Assembly: GCA_905221605.1 (NCBI GenBank)
Contig: CAJNDS010002695.1
Coordinates: forward strand, 236,884-300,883
Reading direction: 5' to 3'
Origin: Symbiodinium natans
Taxonomy: Eukaryota; Sar; Dinophyceae; Suessiales; Symbiodiniaceae
Length of the DNA: 64,000 bases
Each line of letters opens with the position of its first letter. Positions within the stretch are counted from its first letter, which is position 1. The position numbers and the translations under genes are program-made. The notes beneath the pieces were generated by a model. The model saw only the letters and a program-made list of their open reading frames with translations. It made no database searches and was not told the DNA's origin. Below, piece by piece: positions 30,691 to 41,757 of this stretch.

Positions 30691-30816
30691 CAGTTTGGTT
30701 CCCTTGTCAAACCCAATTGAACAGAGAAGGGCAGCGCTCTCATTGTTTTGATTCTGGGAAACTCGCTCTCGGCTGGGTCTTCATCGCTGCTGGCCTTGCA
30801 ATGTCGAGTCCAGTTC

Positions 30817-31391
30817 CAGAGAGAGAGCGAGAGAGAGCGAGAGAGAGAGAGAGAGAGAGCGAGCGAGAGAGAGAGAGAGAGAGCGCGAGAGAGCAAGCAA
30901 GAGAGAAAGAGAGAAAGAGAGGTCCGCCAGGGCTCCTTCACACCCAGAAGAAGAAGAAGAAGAAGAAGAAGAAGAAGAAGAAGAGAGAGAGAGAGAGAAG
31001 AGAGGGGGTAGAGAGTTGTTGGGGGGCATGTAGGTGTAGGGGGGGCATGGCATTGATTCTATTCCTGGGGAAGCCACGCACCTGAAGCGATGAAAAGGGG
31101 GCCCACGAAAACCGTGGCCCTTCCGATCAGACTGACCTTCGGACTTCGCGCGCCCCTTGGGGCGTTCTTTTGGGGGGGGGTCTAAGCGTGCAGGAGAGAG
31201 AGAGAGAGAGAAAAGAGAGGGGAGAAGAGCATGTCTCACGCCGACTGCTGAACTTCACGCGACCCGGACGCACCCAGTGCGCGGGGGAGCAGGGACCTCT
31301 GCCCTGCCTCTCAAGCCCTGCAAAAGAAGAAGAAGAAGAAGAAGAAGAAGAAGAAGAAGAGAAGAGAGGAGTGTGAGAGAGAGAGAGAGCC
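30817..31391. repeat. Two neighbouring GA + GAA microsatellite clusters
   Basis: Cluster 1: (GA)n at 30817-30933 with GC interruptions, then (AAG)n at about 30947-30982 and (GA)n. Cluster 2: (AG)n at 31191-31217, (GAA)n at about 31324-31361, (AG)n at 31371-31391. All on the same strand, purine-only. The frames reading RERERE or SLSLSL across them are artefacts. Confidence 0.92.
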
Positions 31392-31734
31392 CCTGAAACC
31401 CGAAACGCCGAAATCCTAAACCCCAACTCCCAACCGTCTAAACCCTAAACCCCTAATGAACCTTGAACCCTAAGCCTATCTGAACCCTTAAGACCCGAAA
31501 CTATGAATTTTGAAACCCATGACGCGTCAACGCGCCACAGAATCATGCAATATAGCTTGTCCGACGCGCGACCATCTCGAACCAGGTATGCTCTTGCAAT
31601 CTCTTGCACCTATTGCTAATTTCATGAATCATTCATTGTTTGTGAGGTGATGATTATTGCTTTTAAATCAGGTCAACTTCCTGAAGTCCCACATTTTGAC
31701 TCTACTCGTGCGTCAAGGGTATGGGTGTTGGCAG

Positions 31735-31815
31735 GAGCTGATCCTGGATGTCTGCGCCAATGCGAGCTCCTCAAAAACCGGGGCTCCGGAGTGTCATGGG
31801 TTGAGGGTTTAGGGT
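31735..31815 (+). CDS. Exon candidate, unknown
   Basis: After GGCAG|G the frame reads ELILDVCANASSSKTGAPEC before a TTTAGGG-type intron start (GGTTTAGGGTTTAGGGTTC at 31805-31824). A GT donor would fall near 31804. It is short but fits the recurring exon then G-rich tract layout. The family is unknown. Confidence 0.35.
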
Positions 31816-31829
31816 TTAGGGTTCTAGCT

Positions 31830-32205
31830 GCATCAGCTTCCAGAGATCTGAGGTTCAGGGTTTGAGGCTTCATGCTTCTGCGGAGTTCAGAACTTCAGGG
31901 ACTTTGGCTTTCTTGGCTTCTTAGATTTCACAAAATGTTTTGGGCAAGCCAGGCCCCAGAGGGCTGCCGACTGTCACCTGTTTACCACAGGAAGATCCAA
32001 TGGGGATGATGATCACAGGGATCATCGCGCTAGTAATGGTCATCGTGAAAATAGTGATGGTTACTATAAGGACTTAAGGGCAGTAGCAGTAACTGTCACA
32101 CAACGCTGGCTGGACACTCTGTTGGCTCGGAGAGGTTTAGGTTTAAGCTGATAGCAGCCTGCTCCAAACCCCCTAAACCCCCCAAGATCCCAAACCCTTT
32201 TACCC
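31830..32205. other. Intron-like sequence
   Basis: Nothing coding that I can support. The end (32165-32209) is the C-rich ACCCCCTAAACCCCCCAAG tract leading to the acceptor of the next exon. Confidence 0.45.
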
Positions 32206-32210
32206 ACCAG

Positions 32211-32320
32211 AGCTCCTGAGTCCTGAGGCCTGCCGCGACGAGGCCATTCGCCTCTTTCCCTTCCGCTATGGCAACCCTGAGACGCTGATCCACGTCGCCA
32301 GGTTCCGGATTAACGAGGGA
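32211..32320 (+). CDS. Exon of unknown protein
   Basis: After TACCCACCAG the frame reads LLSPEACRDEAIRLFPFRYG and NPETLIHVARFRINEG. The donor may be GT at 32302 (GTCGCCAG|GTTCC), or the exon runs to about 32320. The preceding intron end is CCCTAAA-like. The text is strongly protein-like, with charged helix, Pro/aromatic turn and helix. I cannot assign a family. The next candidate on the strand is 32411-32440 (VIAKNLEGVPRG). Confidence 0.5.
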
Positions 32321-32869
32321 TGAGGGAGCAGGGTTTTGGATCTGCGCGTCAGAACGGGGGCTGCTTTGGGCTAATGGGGCTTCTGCGGCTTTAGGTGCAG
32401 AGCATATAGAGGTTATTGCGAAGAACTTGGAGGGGGTGCCGAGGGGTACAGGAGCCTGGGAGAATCATCCCGAAATCAAATAGAACTGTAGAACCTGCCT
32501 CGGCGTTTGTGGGCGGAAGTTCTGTCTGGCAGTGGACCGCCGGCCCCCGGTTCATGGAGCTTAGACATCATTCGCCAGTTGTACCGTTGTTGGAAGAGGT
32601 GCTGTCTCTCACTTCCAGCGTCTTAAGTAAGTGTACCGTAACGCTGATCTTGTTTTTTTGTTGCTCTCTTCTACAAGGCCCTTGCCTTGCCCCACATGCC
32701 TTGAACTCGTGCAGCACCAGCTTGCTGGCTGTCTGGAGCTCTTTCACTTGATGGTTAGGTTCTGTTAGGTTCTGTTTTGAGACTCCTTTTGTTTGGCACG
32801 TTGCTTCTGTTGTGTTCTTTGCTGGCCGCCGTGTAGCGTTCCGTGGTTGTCTTGCTGCTTGTCGGAGGT

Positions 32870-33010
32870 GTAAGAGGTCCTGCTTGTTTTACCCACCTTG
32901 AGAATCCAGACCCGGAGGAGCTCGCCAGACATGAGGCCTGTTATCCATGTTTTGCGCAAAGAATCCCAGCACTCCATGAATGTGCGTCTGTGTGTGGGTC
33001 CTGGGACCCT
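32870..33010 (+). CDS. Exon candidate, unknown
   Basis: The plus frame reads ACFTHLENPDPEELARHEAC, then YPCFAQRIPALHECASVC. Five regularly spaced cysteines and an acidic helix give it a protein-like look. An acceptor could be GTAAGAG|G at about 32877. The minus strand is also open. Family unknown. Confidence 0.35.
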
Positions 33011-33259
33011 CATTTAGGACAATCAGCCTAAGGGTTCGGAAACTGCAAGCTTTCACCACGCTGCATCCCGTGCAAAGTCGTTGCTACGGGATTGGCTTTA
33101 GGGTTGAGGCGGTTCAGGTACCACCGCTGTCTGGGCTCACTCACAGTGGCTCCGTGCTTTCACAGGCCGAAGAGTCCAAAAAATGTGGCGTCATGAGAGA
33201 AGGCTCCAAAAACCCTGAACCCAAAACCTTCAACCTCAGCAAGGTGTTCCAAACCTGAT

Positions 33260-33620
33260 AAACCTTGACAAGCCCTTCAGTAGAAGCTGGGGTGGCCTCA
33301 AGGAATGCCACGAAGGGAGGCGATTCCTCGACGAGAAGCCAGGGCCTTAGGTGCGCGCAGAAGGTATGGGGTCCTGGGGGCGAGTTCCTCTCAGCCTAGA
33401 AGGGACAAAGAAGTCTGGAATTTCAGGGTCAAAGCCTGCCCAGACAACCCTGAGCCGGGAACTTGACACCCAAAGCCTGCACCCCAAACCCCACGGCCCT
33501 AGATTGCCGCGCCTGGCCCCCCTAAAGCCAGCCTTTTGCGAAGGTTGTTCCTCATAAACCAAATCCGGCTTTCTGCTTCTGCCGGATTGGTGAGGGAAGT
33601 TCCTTAGATCCCGTTTTCCT
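33260..33620. other. No confident gene
   Basis: Open frames exist on both strands (33351-33557 + and 33347-33655 -), but they read as basic, Pro/Arg-rich filler without splice support. Confidence 0.4.
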
Positions 33621-33631
33621 TTCTGCCCGAG

Positions 33632-34189
33632 AAACGGGAAGACTCTGAGGTTCACCCAAGGCTGGTTCGACGATGTCTTCCTGCGTCACGGCTGCACCCG
33701 ATGCCCTCGACTTGAGCTTCGGGAGTTTGTTTTGAGTTTAGAGCTTAGGTTTAGAGTTTGGAGTTTGTGTTAGGGTTTAGGGTTTAGATTGAGAGTTTAG
33801 GAGGGCCAGGCTCTCTGGGCGGAACCGCTGTATTCATTGAGACAATCGTAAGACACCCAAGCTGAAACCTACGCCTGAATCCCTTCAGTCATTGCAACAG
33901 TCAATAGTGGCACGGCAGCCCCAACTGGGATTGCAGCTTTGTGTCTTTCAGGTTCTAGATGCAAGCGGCCCATGCTCAGTTCTGATGGGCGGCGGAGAGA
34001 TCCTGCAGGGTCTCTGGGGTTTCGGGCTTAAGCTTGCACAAGCTACTCGAGGCTGACCTACCCCTTGTCCGTCAACGCCCATGACACGGCCCACCAACTT
34101 CCCGAAAAGGCCAGCGACAATGGGCTTGGGCTGACGTTCTCGAAATGGGAGCCCCAAGTCCCAAAAGCTCGACCCTGGAACCTTTGAGC
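33632..34189 (+). CDS. Three-exon stretch of an unknown gene
   Basis: Exon A (~33632-33728) follows GCCCGAG and reads NGKTLRFTQGWFDDVFLRHG, then CTRCPRLELREF. It is followed by a TTTAGAGTTT/TTAGGGTTTAGGG intron start. Exon B (33952-~34008) after TTTCAG|G reads VLDASGPCSVLMGGGEILQ. Exon C (34052-34189) after CTCGAG|G reads LTYPLSVNAHDTAHQLPEKA, then SDNGLGLTFSKWEPQVPKAR to a TGA. All are on +, in good order and with AG|G acceptors. I did not verify the phase between A and B. No family recognised. The C-x-x-C in exon A could bind a metal. Confidence 0.48.
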
Positions 34190-34728
34190 ACGAGACCCTT
34201 CTTTTGGAGGATTCAGGGCCTTGCGGGTTCCAGCCGGTTTGGTCGGAAATTCTCAACTGGGAATGGTATCGAACCCCTGAAATCGTAACTGCAGGAAAGT
34301 AAGAGGTCAAATCACAGGACTCTGGCACCTATATTCCTATTGCACACCTGCTCTATTGAAGGAACTTTTTACGTAAGCCCTAAAAGCCTAATCCCCATTG
34401 TTCGACTGGTTTCTACTGTGGGATCAGACCTCTGCGGGCCTCAAACCTACCCTCTAAGCCATGGACTGTCGACTACCAAGCCCGATTCGATTTTGGGAGG
34501 AGTTTTAGGGTTTTAAGCGTCAGGGGTTATAGGCTAAGACCCCTTTCTTTCGTGCTGTTTTGTTATATACATTGATATCTAGAATGCTAAACCAGTTGAT
34601 TGTTTTACGACGTAGGCGGCGCCACAGACCTTTTCAGGCTGCTGCTTAGTGCGTAAACCCAAACACCCTAAGAATCCGATGTTCTTGTTGCAAGAGCTCC
34701 CGCTCCGCAATGCATCCTCTCAAGTCAG

Positions 34729-34817
34729 GACCACCAGTCCATGGATGATTATGACTTCTGGGCCTCTTGCCTCAGTCGTTTGTTCGGGAGGGCTAAGGGC
34801 TTACTTGGCCTGGGCTG
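34729..34817 (+). CDS. Exon candidate, unknown
   Basis: GTCAG|G opens DHQSMDDYDFWASCLSRLFG, then RAKGLLGLG and a TGA. The acidic-aromatic start and amphipathic tail are plausible for a C-terminus. The preceding 400 bp are intron-like, with degenerate TTTAGGG motifs at about 34505. Family unknown. Confidence 0.35.
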
Positions 34818-34929
34818 AGTCCCCTCCAAGCCGGCCCAGGCCATCACCGGGGATAAAGACGCCCAAAAAAGTACCCATTAAACCAAAAAGTTTGCCCGTG
34901 ACATGATGTCCTGATGCCACTGCAAGGCC

Positions 34930-35486
34930 GCAAGGCTCCTGTACCAGGGTAGTTCAAGTTTGAGTCTCAGGATTGGTAGTTTGGGATTTGGGGTCTAGGG
35001 TCAGGGTAGCAATGGTTAGCGGAGTGATAGCCAATCAGAAGGAAGCACCCCTCACCCAAAATGACCCCAAAAGCATACACCCCAACAACAAACAACAAAA
35101 CGCTCCAAGCCCTTTACGGCCCTCGATGATGGGCCGTAATGTGGGCCCTTGGCTGTCTTGAGGAGAACATAGGATTCTGTAGTATGTGTATGCATATGTA
35201 TATATATAGAGAGAGGGAGAGGGAGGAGGGAGAGAGCGAGAGAGAGCGAGAGAGATATAATTAAAGGACCGGATAACCCCACATGCAAAGTTTTCCATTC
35301 AGAAAGAGTAGAGAAGTGAGAGTGAGAGAGCGATGGAGTGAGTGTGTGGCCATGAGTGAGTGCGTGAGTGTGAGTGCGTGAGTGTGAGTGTGTGTGCGGG
35401 AGTGCGAGTGCGAAACCGCGCGAAAGTAAAGAGTGACGCGTCAAGAATAATTGTACAAGTAACATGTGTGTCAGTCGTACATTGGT
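34930..35486. repeat. Simple-sequence region (TA, GA, GTGA/GAGT)
   Basis: TATATATATAGAGAGAGGGA at about 35197 leads into GA-rich and then GAGTGAGTGTG-type repeats to about 35410. This low-complexity DNA lies directly before the start of the 2,055-bp tandem units. No gene. Confidence 0.8.
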
Positions 35487-36309
35487 GAGGCGCGACCCCA
35501 GGCCGCAGAACCAATGTAGCTGTCGATCTTTGTTAAATGAAGGGGCGACGCTAGTCGCCGAGTGCGTCTCCTAAGCAAGCGCTTGATCTCTTTCCGAATC
35601 CGGGTCGGCAGATACAGCGAGTGTCGGCGGTGCAAGGCCGCTTTCCGCCCATGAGGGGAGATCATCTGTACCTGCACGGCCAACATCTAAGCACTCACAC
35701 TCCACTCGCGTGGGATGCTGGCACTGATCAAGGTAGCTACCCGTCGAAATAGTTGTCGGGGCCGCGCAATCCGCAATTGAACTCGACGTTGGAAGACCTG
35801 AGGCCGTCACCGGGTGGTTTGCCTGGTGTTGGGTGTTGTCGTTGATGAAGCCCTGGAGCACTAGTATCTATTAACTTATCTCAAACCCGAAGCTCCTAGC
35901 GACAGCAACAACCTAACGAACCAAACATGGTTTGCTCCAGAGCTCATTTTTATAAACCCACGATTAAACCCTACAGTTCCGGGGGCCTAGTGGGGCTTAT
36001 CTTTGCTTATTCAGGAGTTGCCCCTTGGGCCTGACCGGCTGAAGGGCAACTCCTGCACTTGTTGATGGCCTGAAAGCTTTGGGAGAGGCCTTAGCCCCGA
36101 GAAGGCGGATCCCCAAAACCCTGAGGAAGCACGCAAAATTCAGCAGCAGCTTAGGGTGGACCCCAGCCCATCCCTGAGTTCCTGAACTGGATTCCGTTCA
36201 CTTAATTTAATTGAAGCCTGTTACGTCGGTTCTCTGTGTGTGCGCTGGCTGATTCCGGGATCCTGGGTTGGTGCCTAAACCTTAGGGAAACCAGGACAGC
36301 AGTAGGAAA

Positions 36310-36828
36310 GTGAGGAGCAATTCATTTGATTCTAGCAGCAGCCTACAGATAGGGAAGACGAAAAGAAAGCCAGCACGATGTCCATGTCGAGCAGTCATTC
36401 TTCGGACGCCGACAACCGGGCCTTGCAAAACTTGGCTAGATGAAATGGCTGCGAGACTTCGCAACGTGCGTGAAGGCGACAGTAAGATCTCGATGCAACC
36501 CAAGCCAGGTTCCTCCCGAGGCGCACGGGTCAAGCTGCGGCGGAGGAGCCTTGCGGGACTGTGGGGTCGGCGCCTTCTTGGATACTGGAGCATGCCTCTG
36601 GCGCGGAGCAAGCACCCTGGAATAAAATCTGGAACCCAGCGCGCAATCAGCACTTGCTCCCGCCGTCTTGTCCAAGGCCAAAGTCGAGCAAAGGGGCTCC
36701 AACTGCCAGCCCTCCATCTTGCAGCCCGGAACGCCCTGCGTGAGAAGAGCGGTGGCCGTGCTCTCATGCCCGAAACTCAGACAGAGCTCAAAGAGGTGCC
36801 ATCGCGTTTCACTGGAAACTTATTGTAA
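36310..36828 (+). CDS. 172-codon open frame inside copies 1 and 2, doubtful
   Basis: The frame (MRSNSFDSSSSLQIGKTKRK...) is identical at protein level at 38365-38883 although the two copies differ by two bases within it; both changes are silent. However, the minus strand also holds a 161-codon frame unchanged by those bases, and copy 3 lacks the region altogether. I regard it as probably non-coding. Confidence 0.2.
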   Translation: MRSNSFDSSSSLQIGKTKRKPARCPCRAVILRTPTTGPCKTWLDEMAARLRNVREGDSKISMQPKPGSSRGARVKLRRRSLAGLWGRRLLGYWSMPLARSKHPGIKSGTQRAISTCSRRLVQGQSRAKGLQLPALHLAARNALREKSGGRALMPETQTELKEVPSRFTGNLL

Positions 36829-37029
36829 GGTTAACAGGTGGGTTGAGGCAGCTAAATTCTAGCTAGATTAGATGGAGCCCAGAAGACTTACTGCAAAACC
36901 TTATGACTGGGGCTGCGGCCAGGCCTTGCACAAGACAATCGTCTAGGTGGTAATGAATGTCAACCCCAACGCAGGCCGCCCCTAAGTAATTTCCTGTTTT
37001 GTTTGTGCGCGCTGTTGTTTCTGTTTCAG

Positions 37030-37102
37030 GACGTCCTAGACCCGTGCTCGCGCGGGCGACCTGCCAAAGCGAAAAGGAATCTATGGCTTCGTAAAGTCAA
37101 AG
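37030..37102 (+). CDS. Exon-like segment repeated in the three tandem units
   Basis: A pyrimidine tract and TTTCAG|G precede DVLDPCSRGRPAKAKRNLWL and RKVK, followed by donor GTATGC. Copies lie at 39085-39157 and 41027-41102. Copy 3 carries a 3-bp in-frame insertion (NLTWLRKVK) although the surroundings have many frame-breaking changes, which supports coding. At 73 bp (76 in copy 3) tandem use of all three in one mRNA would shift frame unless other exons compensate. A downstream exon on the same strand is at 41389. Confidence 0.45.
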
Positions 37103-37541
37103 GTATGCTATCGAAGCCAAGCGTAGGCATTGGAATCCCCCAAGACCCTCTCAGTATCCCCGAAAGGCTCCTGAGGACGAAGGTCAGATGGCCTTAGGGC
37201 AATTAGGGCATCTGCAGACTCATCCGAAATATTCCCGGAAGCCTTTGATTGCACTTGAAACCTGCCCGGACTCGAAGTGAAATTGAGGCCGAACTGTAAG
37301 TCCATGCGGGACTGAGGTCCCTGCGAGAGGCGACGCGGGGGCTCCAACTGCCAGCCCTCGATCTTGCAGCCCGGAACGCCCTGCGTGAGAAGAGCGGTGG
37401 CCGTGCTCTCATGCCCGAAACTCAGACAGAGCTCGAAGAGGTGCCATCGCGTTTCACTGGAAACTTATTGTAAGGTTAACAGGTGGGTTGAGGCAGCTAA
37501 ATTCTAGCTAGATTAGATGGAGCCAGAAGACTTACTGCAAA

Positions 37542-39596
37542 GAGGCGCGACCTCAGGCCGCAGAACCAATGTAGCTGTCGATCTTTGTTAAATGAAGGGG
37601 CGACGCTAGTCGCCGAGTGCGTCTCCTAAGCAAGCGCTTGATCTCTTTCCGAATCCGGGTCGGCAGATACAGCGAGTGTCGGCGGTGCAAGGCCGCTTTC
37701 CGCCCATGAGGGGAGATCATCTGTACCTGCACGGCCAACATCTAAGCACTCACACTCCACTCGCGTGGGATGCTGGCACTGATCAAGGTAGCTACCCGTC
37801 GAAATAGTTGTCGGGGCCGCGCAATCCGCAATTGAACTCGACGTTGGAAGACCTGAGGCCGTCACCGGGTGGTTTGCCTGGTGTTGGGTGTTGTCGTTGA
37901 TGAAGCCCTGGAGCACTAGTATCTATTGACTTATCTCAAACCCGAAGCTCCTAGCGACAGCAACAACCTAACGAACCAAACATGGTTTGCTCCAGAGCTC
38001 ATTTTTATAAACCCACGATTAAACCCTACAGTTCCGGGGGCCTAGTGGGGCTTATCTTTGCTTATTCAGGAGTTGCCCCTTGGGCCTGACCGGCTGAAGG
38101 GCAACTCCTGCACTTGTTGATGGCCTGAAAGCTTTGGGAGAGGCCTTAGCCCCGAGAAGGCGGATCCCCAAAACCCTGAGGAAGCACGCCAAATTCAGCA
38201 GCAGCTTAGGGTGGACCCCAGCCCATCCCTGAGTTCCTGAACTGGATTCCGTTCACTTAATTTAATTGAAGCCTGTTACGTCGGTTCTCTGTGTGTGCGC
38301 TGGCTGATTCCGGGGTCCTGGGTTGGTGCCTAAACCTTAGGGAAACCAGGACAGCAGTAGGAAAGTGAGGAGCAATTCATTTGATTCTAGCAGCAGCCTA
38401 CAGATAGGGAAGACGAAAAGAAAGCCAGCACGATGTCCATGTCGAGCAGTCATTCTTCGGACGCCGACAACCGGGCCTTGCAAAACTTGGCTAGATGAAA
38501 TGGCTGCGAGACTTCGCAACGTGCGTGAAGGCGACAGTAAGATCTCGATGCAACCCAAGCCAGGTTCCTCCCGAGGCGCACGGGTCAAGCTGCGGCGGAG
38601 GAGCCTTGCGGGACTGTGGGGGCGGCGCCTTCTTGGATACTGGAGCATGCCTCTGGCGCGGAGCAAGCACCCTGGAATAAAATCTGGAACCCAGCGCGCA
38701 ATCAGCACTTGCTCTCGCCGTCTTGTCCAAGGCCAAAGTCGAGCAAAGGGGCTCCAACTGCCAGCCCTCCATCTTGCAGCCCGGAACGCCCTGCGTGAGA
38801 AGAGCGGTGGCCGTGCTCTCATGCCCGAAACTCAGACAGAGCTCAAAGAGGTGCCATCGCGTTTCACTGGAAACTTATTGTAAGGTTAACAGGTGGGTTG
38901 AGGCAGCTAAATTCTAGCTAGATTAGATGGAGCCCAGAAGACTTACTGCAAAACCTTATGACTGGGGCTGCGGCCAGGCCTTGCACAAGACAATCGTCTA
39001 GGTGGTAATGAATGTCAACCCCAACGCAGGCCGCCCCTAAGTAATTTCCTGTTTTGTTTGTGCGCGCTGTTGTTTCTGTTTCAGGACGTCCTAGACCCGT
39101 GCTCGCGCGGGCGACCTGCCAAAGCGAAAAGGAATCTATGGCTTCGTAAAGTCAAAGGTATGCTATCGAAGCCAAGCGTAGGCATTGGAATCCCCCAAGA
39201 CCCTCTCAGTATCCCCGAAAGGCTCCTGAGGACGAAGGTCAGATGGCCTTAGGGCAATTAGGGCATCTGCAGACTCATCCGAAATATTCCCGGAAGCCTT
39301 TGATTGCACTTGAAACCTGCCCGGACTCGAAGTGAAATTGAGGCCGAACTGTAAGTCCACGCGGGACTGAGGTCCCGGCGAGAGGCGACGCGGGGGCTCC
39401 AACTGCCAGCCCTCGATCTTGCAGCCCGGAACGCCCTGCGTGAGAAGAGCGGTGGCCGTGCTCTCATGCCCGAAACTCAGACAGAGCTCGAAGAGGTGCC
39501 ATCGCGTTTCACTGGAAACTTATTGTAAGGTTAACAGGTGGGTTGAGGCAGCTAAATTCTAGCTAGATTAGATGGAGCCAGAAGACTTACTGCAAA
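37542..39596. repeat. 2,055-bp tandem unit, copy 2
   Basis: Near-identical to copy 1 with the same inner R1/R2 arrangement and the same exon-like segment (39085-39157). Both of its borders are the R2|GAGGCGCGACC junction. Confidence 0.95.
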
Positions 39597-41337
39597 GAGG
39601 CGCGACCTCAGGCCGCAGAACCAATGTAGCTGTCGATCTTTGTTAAATGAAGGGGCGACGCTAGTCGCCGAGTGCGTCTCCTAAGCAAGCGCTTGATCTC
39701 TTTCCGAATCCGGGTCGGCAGATACAGCGAGTGTCGGCGGTGCAAGGCCGCTTTCCGCCCATGAGGGGAGATCATCTGTACCTGCACGGCCAACATCTAA
39801 GCACTCACACTCCACTCGCGTGGGATGCTGGCACTGATCAAGGTAGCTACCCGTCGAAATAGTTGTCGGGGCCGCGCAATCCGCAATTGAACTCGACGTT
39901 GGAAGACCTGAGGCCGTCACCGGGTGGTTTGCCTGGTGTTGGGTGTTGTCGTTGATGAAGCCCTGGAGCACTAGTATCTATTGACTTATCTCAAACCCGA
40001 AGCTCCTAGCGACAGCAACAACCTAACGAACCAAACATGGTTTGCTCCAGAGCTCATTTTTATAAACCCACGATTAAACCCTACAGTTCCGGGGGCCTAG
40101 TGGGGCTTATCTTTGCTTATTCAGGAGTTGCCCCTTGGGCCTGACCGGCTGAAGGGCAACTCCTGCACTTGTTGATGGCCTGAAAGCTTTGGGAGAGGCC
40201 TTCGCCCCGAGAAGGCGGATCCCCAAAACCCTGAGGAAGCACGCAAAATTCAGCAGCAGCTTAGGGTGGACCCCAGCCCATCCCTGAGTTCCTGAACTGG
40301 ATTCCGTTCACTTAATTTAATTGAAGCCTGTTACGTCGGTTCTCTGTGTGTGCGCTGGCTGATTCCGGGGTCCTGGGTTGGTGCCTAAACCTTAGGGAAA
40401 CCAGGACAGCAGTAGGAAAGTGAGGAGCAATTCATTTGATTCTAGCAGCAGCCTACAGATAGGGAAGACGAAAAGGAAGCCAGCACAATGTCCATCTCGA
40501 GCAGCTATCAATGAATCCGGAAAATGGTCAAACTGGCTTCTCAGAATGAAATGCTGAAATTCTGAGATCATCCTGAGGAACATCGAAGGAAGCCAGCGCG
40601 AAGTCCAGACCAGCAATTCTTCGGTGAATCCTGTGGTCACGCCAAGACCTGGCCGGGCGGCTTCCGGTACATTGCCCTGGCAGCGCGCGTTGTTCCCGTG
40701 ACATACTGGCTCTTCATCTTGCAGCCCGGAACGCTCTGCGTGACAAGAGCGGTGGCTGTGCTCTCATGCCCGAACAGAGCTCGAAGAGGTGCCATCGCGT
40801 TTCACTGGAAAATTAGTGTAAGGTTAACAGGTGCGTTGGAACAGCTAGATTCTAGCTAGATTCTAGGAGCCAGAAGACTTACTGCAAAACCTTATGACTG
40901 GGGCTGCGGCCAGGCCTTGCACAGGACAATCGTCTAGGTGGTAATGTCAACCCATGTCAACCCCAACGCAGGCCGCCCCTAAGTAATTTCGTGTTTTGTC
41001 CGTGCGCGCTGTTGTTTCTCTTTCAGGACGTCCTAGACCCGTGCTCGCGCGGGCGACCTGCCAAAGCGAAAAGGAATCTAACCTGGCTTCGTAAAGTCAA
41101 AGGTATGCTATCGAAGCCAAGCGTAGGCATTGGAACCCCCCAAGACCCTCTCAGTATCCCCGAAAGGCTCCTGAGGGCGAAGGTCAGATGGCCTTAGGGC
41201 AATTAGGGCATCTGCAGACTCATCCGAAATATTACCGGAAGCCTTTGATTGCACTTGAAACCTGCCTGAACTCGAAGTGAAATTGAAGCCGAACTGTAAG
41301 TCCATGCGGGACTGAGGTCCCGGCGAGAGGCAACGCG
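39597..41337. repeat. Tandem unit copy 3, mosaic and truncated
   Basis: The first ~890 bp match the other copies almost perfectly. From about 40487 to 40710 it carries a different sequence, replacing the part that in copies 1 and 2 encodes the 172-codon open frame. After 40710 similarity resumes but with several percent divergence and indels. It ends near 41337 without R2. The mosaic suggests gene conversion or replication-based homogenisation of only the left part. Confidence 0.9.
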
Positions 41338-41388
41338 ACTGCAAAGGGTTGGCCAGCTGCGCAACCTGTTTATGACTTGCAGTCACAG

Positions 41389-41460
41389 GTATGGAGACGC
41401 TCGACATGGATCCGACCTTTTCAGCAGAGCATCGCCGAGTGTCCAGCTTTCTGAACATCC
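41389..41460 (+). CDS. Exon of unknown protein just after the tandem units
   Basis: Acceptor GTCACAG|G and a near-perfect donor (GTAAGA at 41461) bound a frame reading METLDMDPTFSAEHRRVSSF and LNI. It may be the next exon of the gene containing the segment repeated at 37.0, 39.1 and 41.0 kb. No family recognised. Confidence 0.5.
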
Positions 41461-41757
41461 GTAAGAGATGAGGCAGAGACTCTGCCCGAGCCGACCAGAC
41501 GTGTCCGCGTCGTAACAGAGTTCCACCTCGCAGGTAGGCTTATAAACAAGAATGCATGGTGAAAGCGAAATCAGAAGTGCTGCAAGGCAATGTCAGTAAA
41601 GCGGTGCTACGCAAGCCGCACAAGTCTTGGTGGCAGAACACAGCCTTTTGCTTCTGAATCCGAGTTGCGCGCGCTGTCCACAAGTCCGACATAAACCAGT
41701 GGCAGCATGGAAGCTTCAGGTTTCTGCCCAGACGAACACTGGCATCCGTGGAGCTCT

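Larger units (their letters stand above)
35487..37541. repeat. 2,055-bp tandem unit, copy 1
   Basis: The unit begins GAGGCGCGACC and ends CTTACTGCAAA. It holds an inner 205-bp direct repeat: R1 at 36693-36897 and R2 at 37337-37541, nearly identical. R2 abuts the next unit. Unit start GAGGCGCGACC recurs at 37542 and 39597, exactly 2,055 bp apart. Copies 1 and 2 differ at only a handful of positions (for example near 35876, 36150, 36272, 36567, 36674), so the duplication is young or kept uniform. Confidence 0.95.

Noticed and set aside
30666-31239. RERERE / SLSLSL / SSSSSS frames
   Set aside because: Pure translation of GA and GAA microsatellites.
36282-36767. 161-codon minus frame repeated at 38337-38822
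   Set aside because: Arg/Pro-rich with no motif, opposite another open frame, and absent from the third tandem copy. Repetition comes from the DNA duplication, not from constraint.
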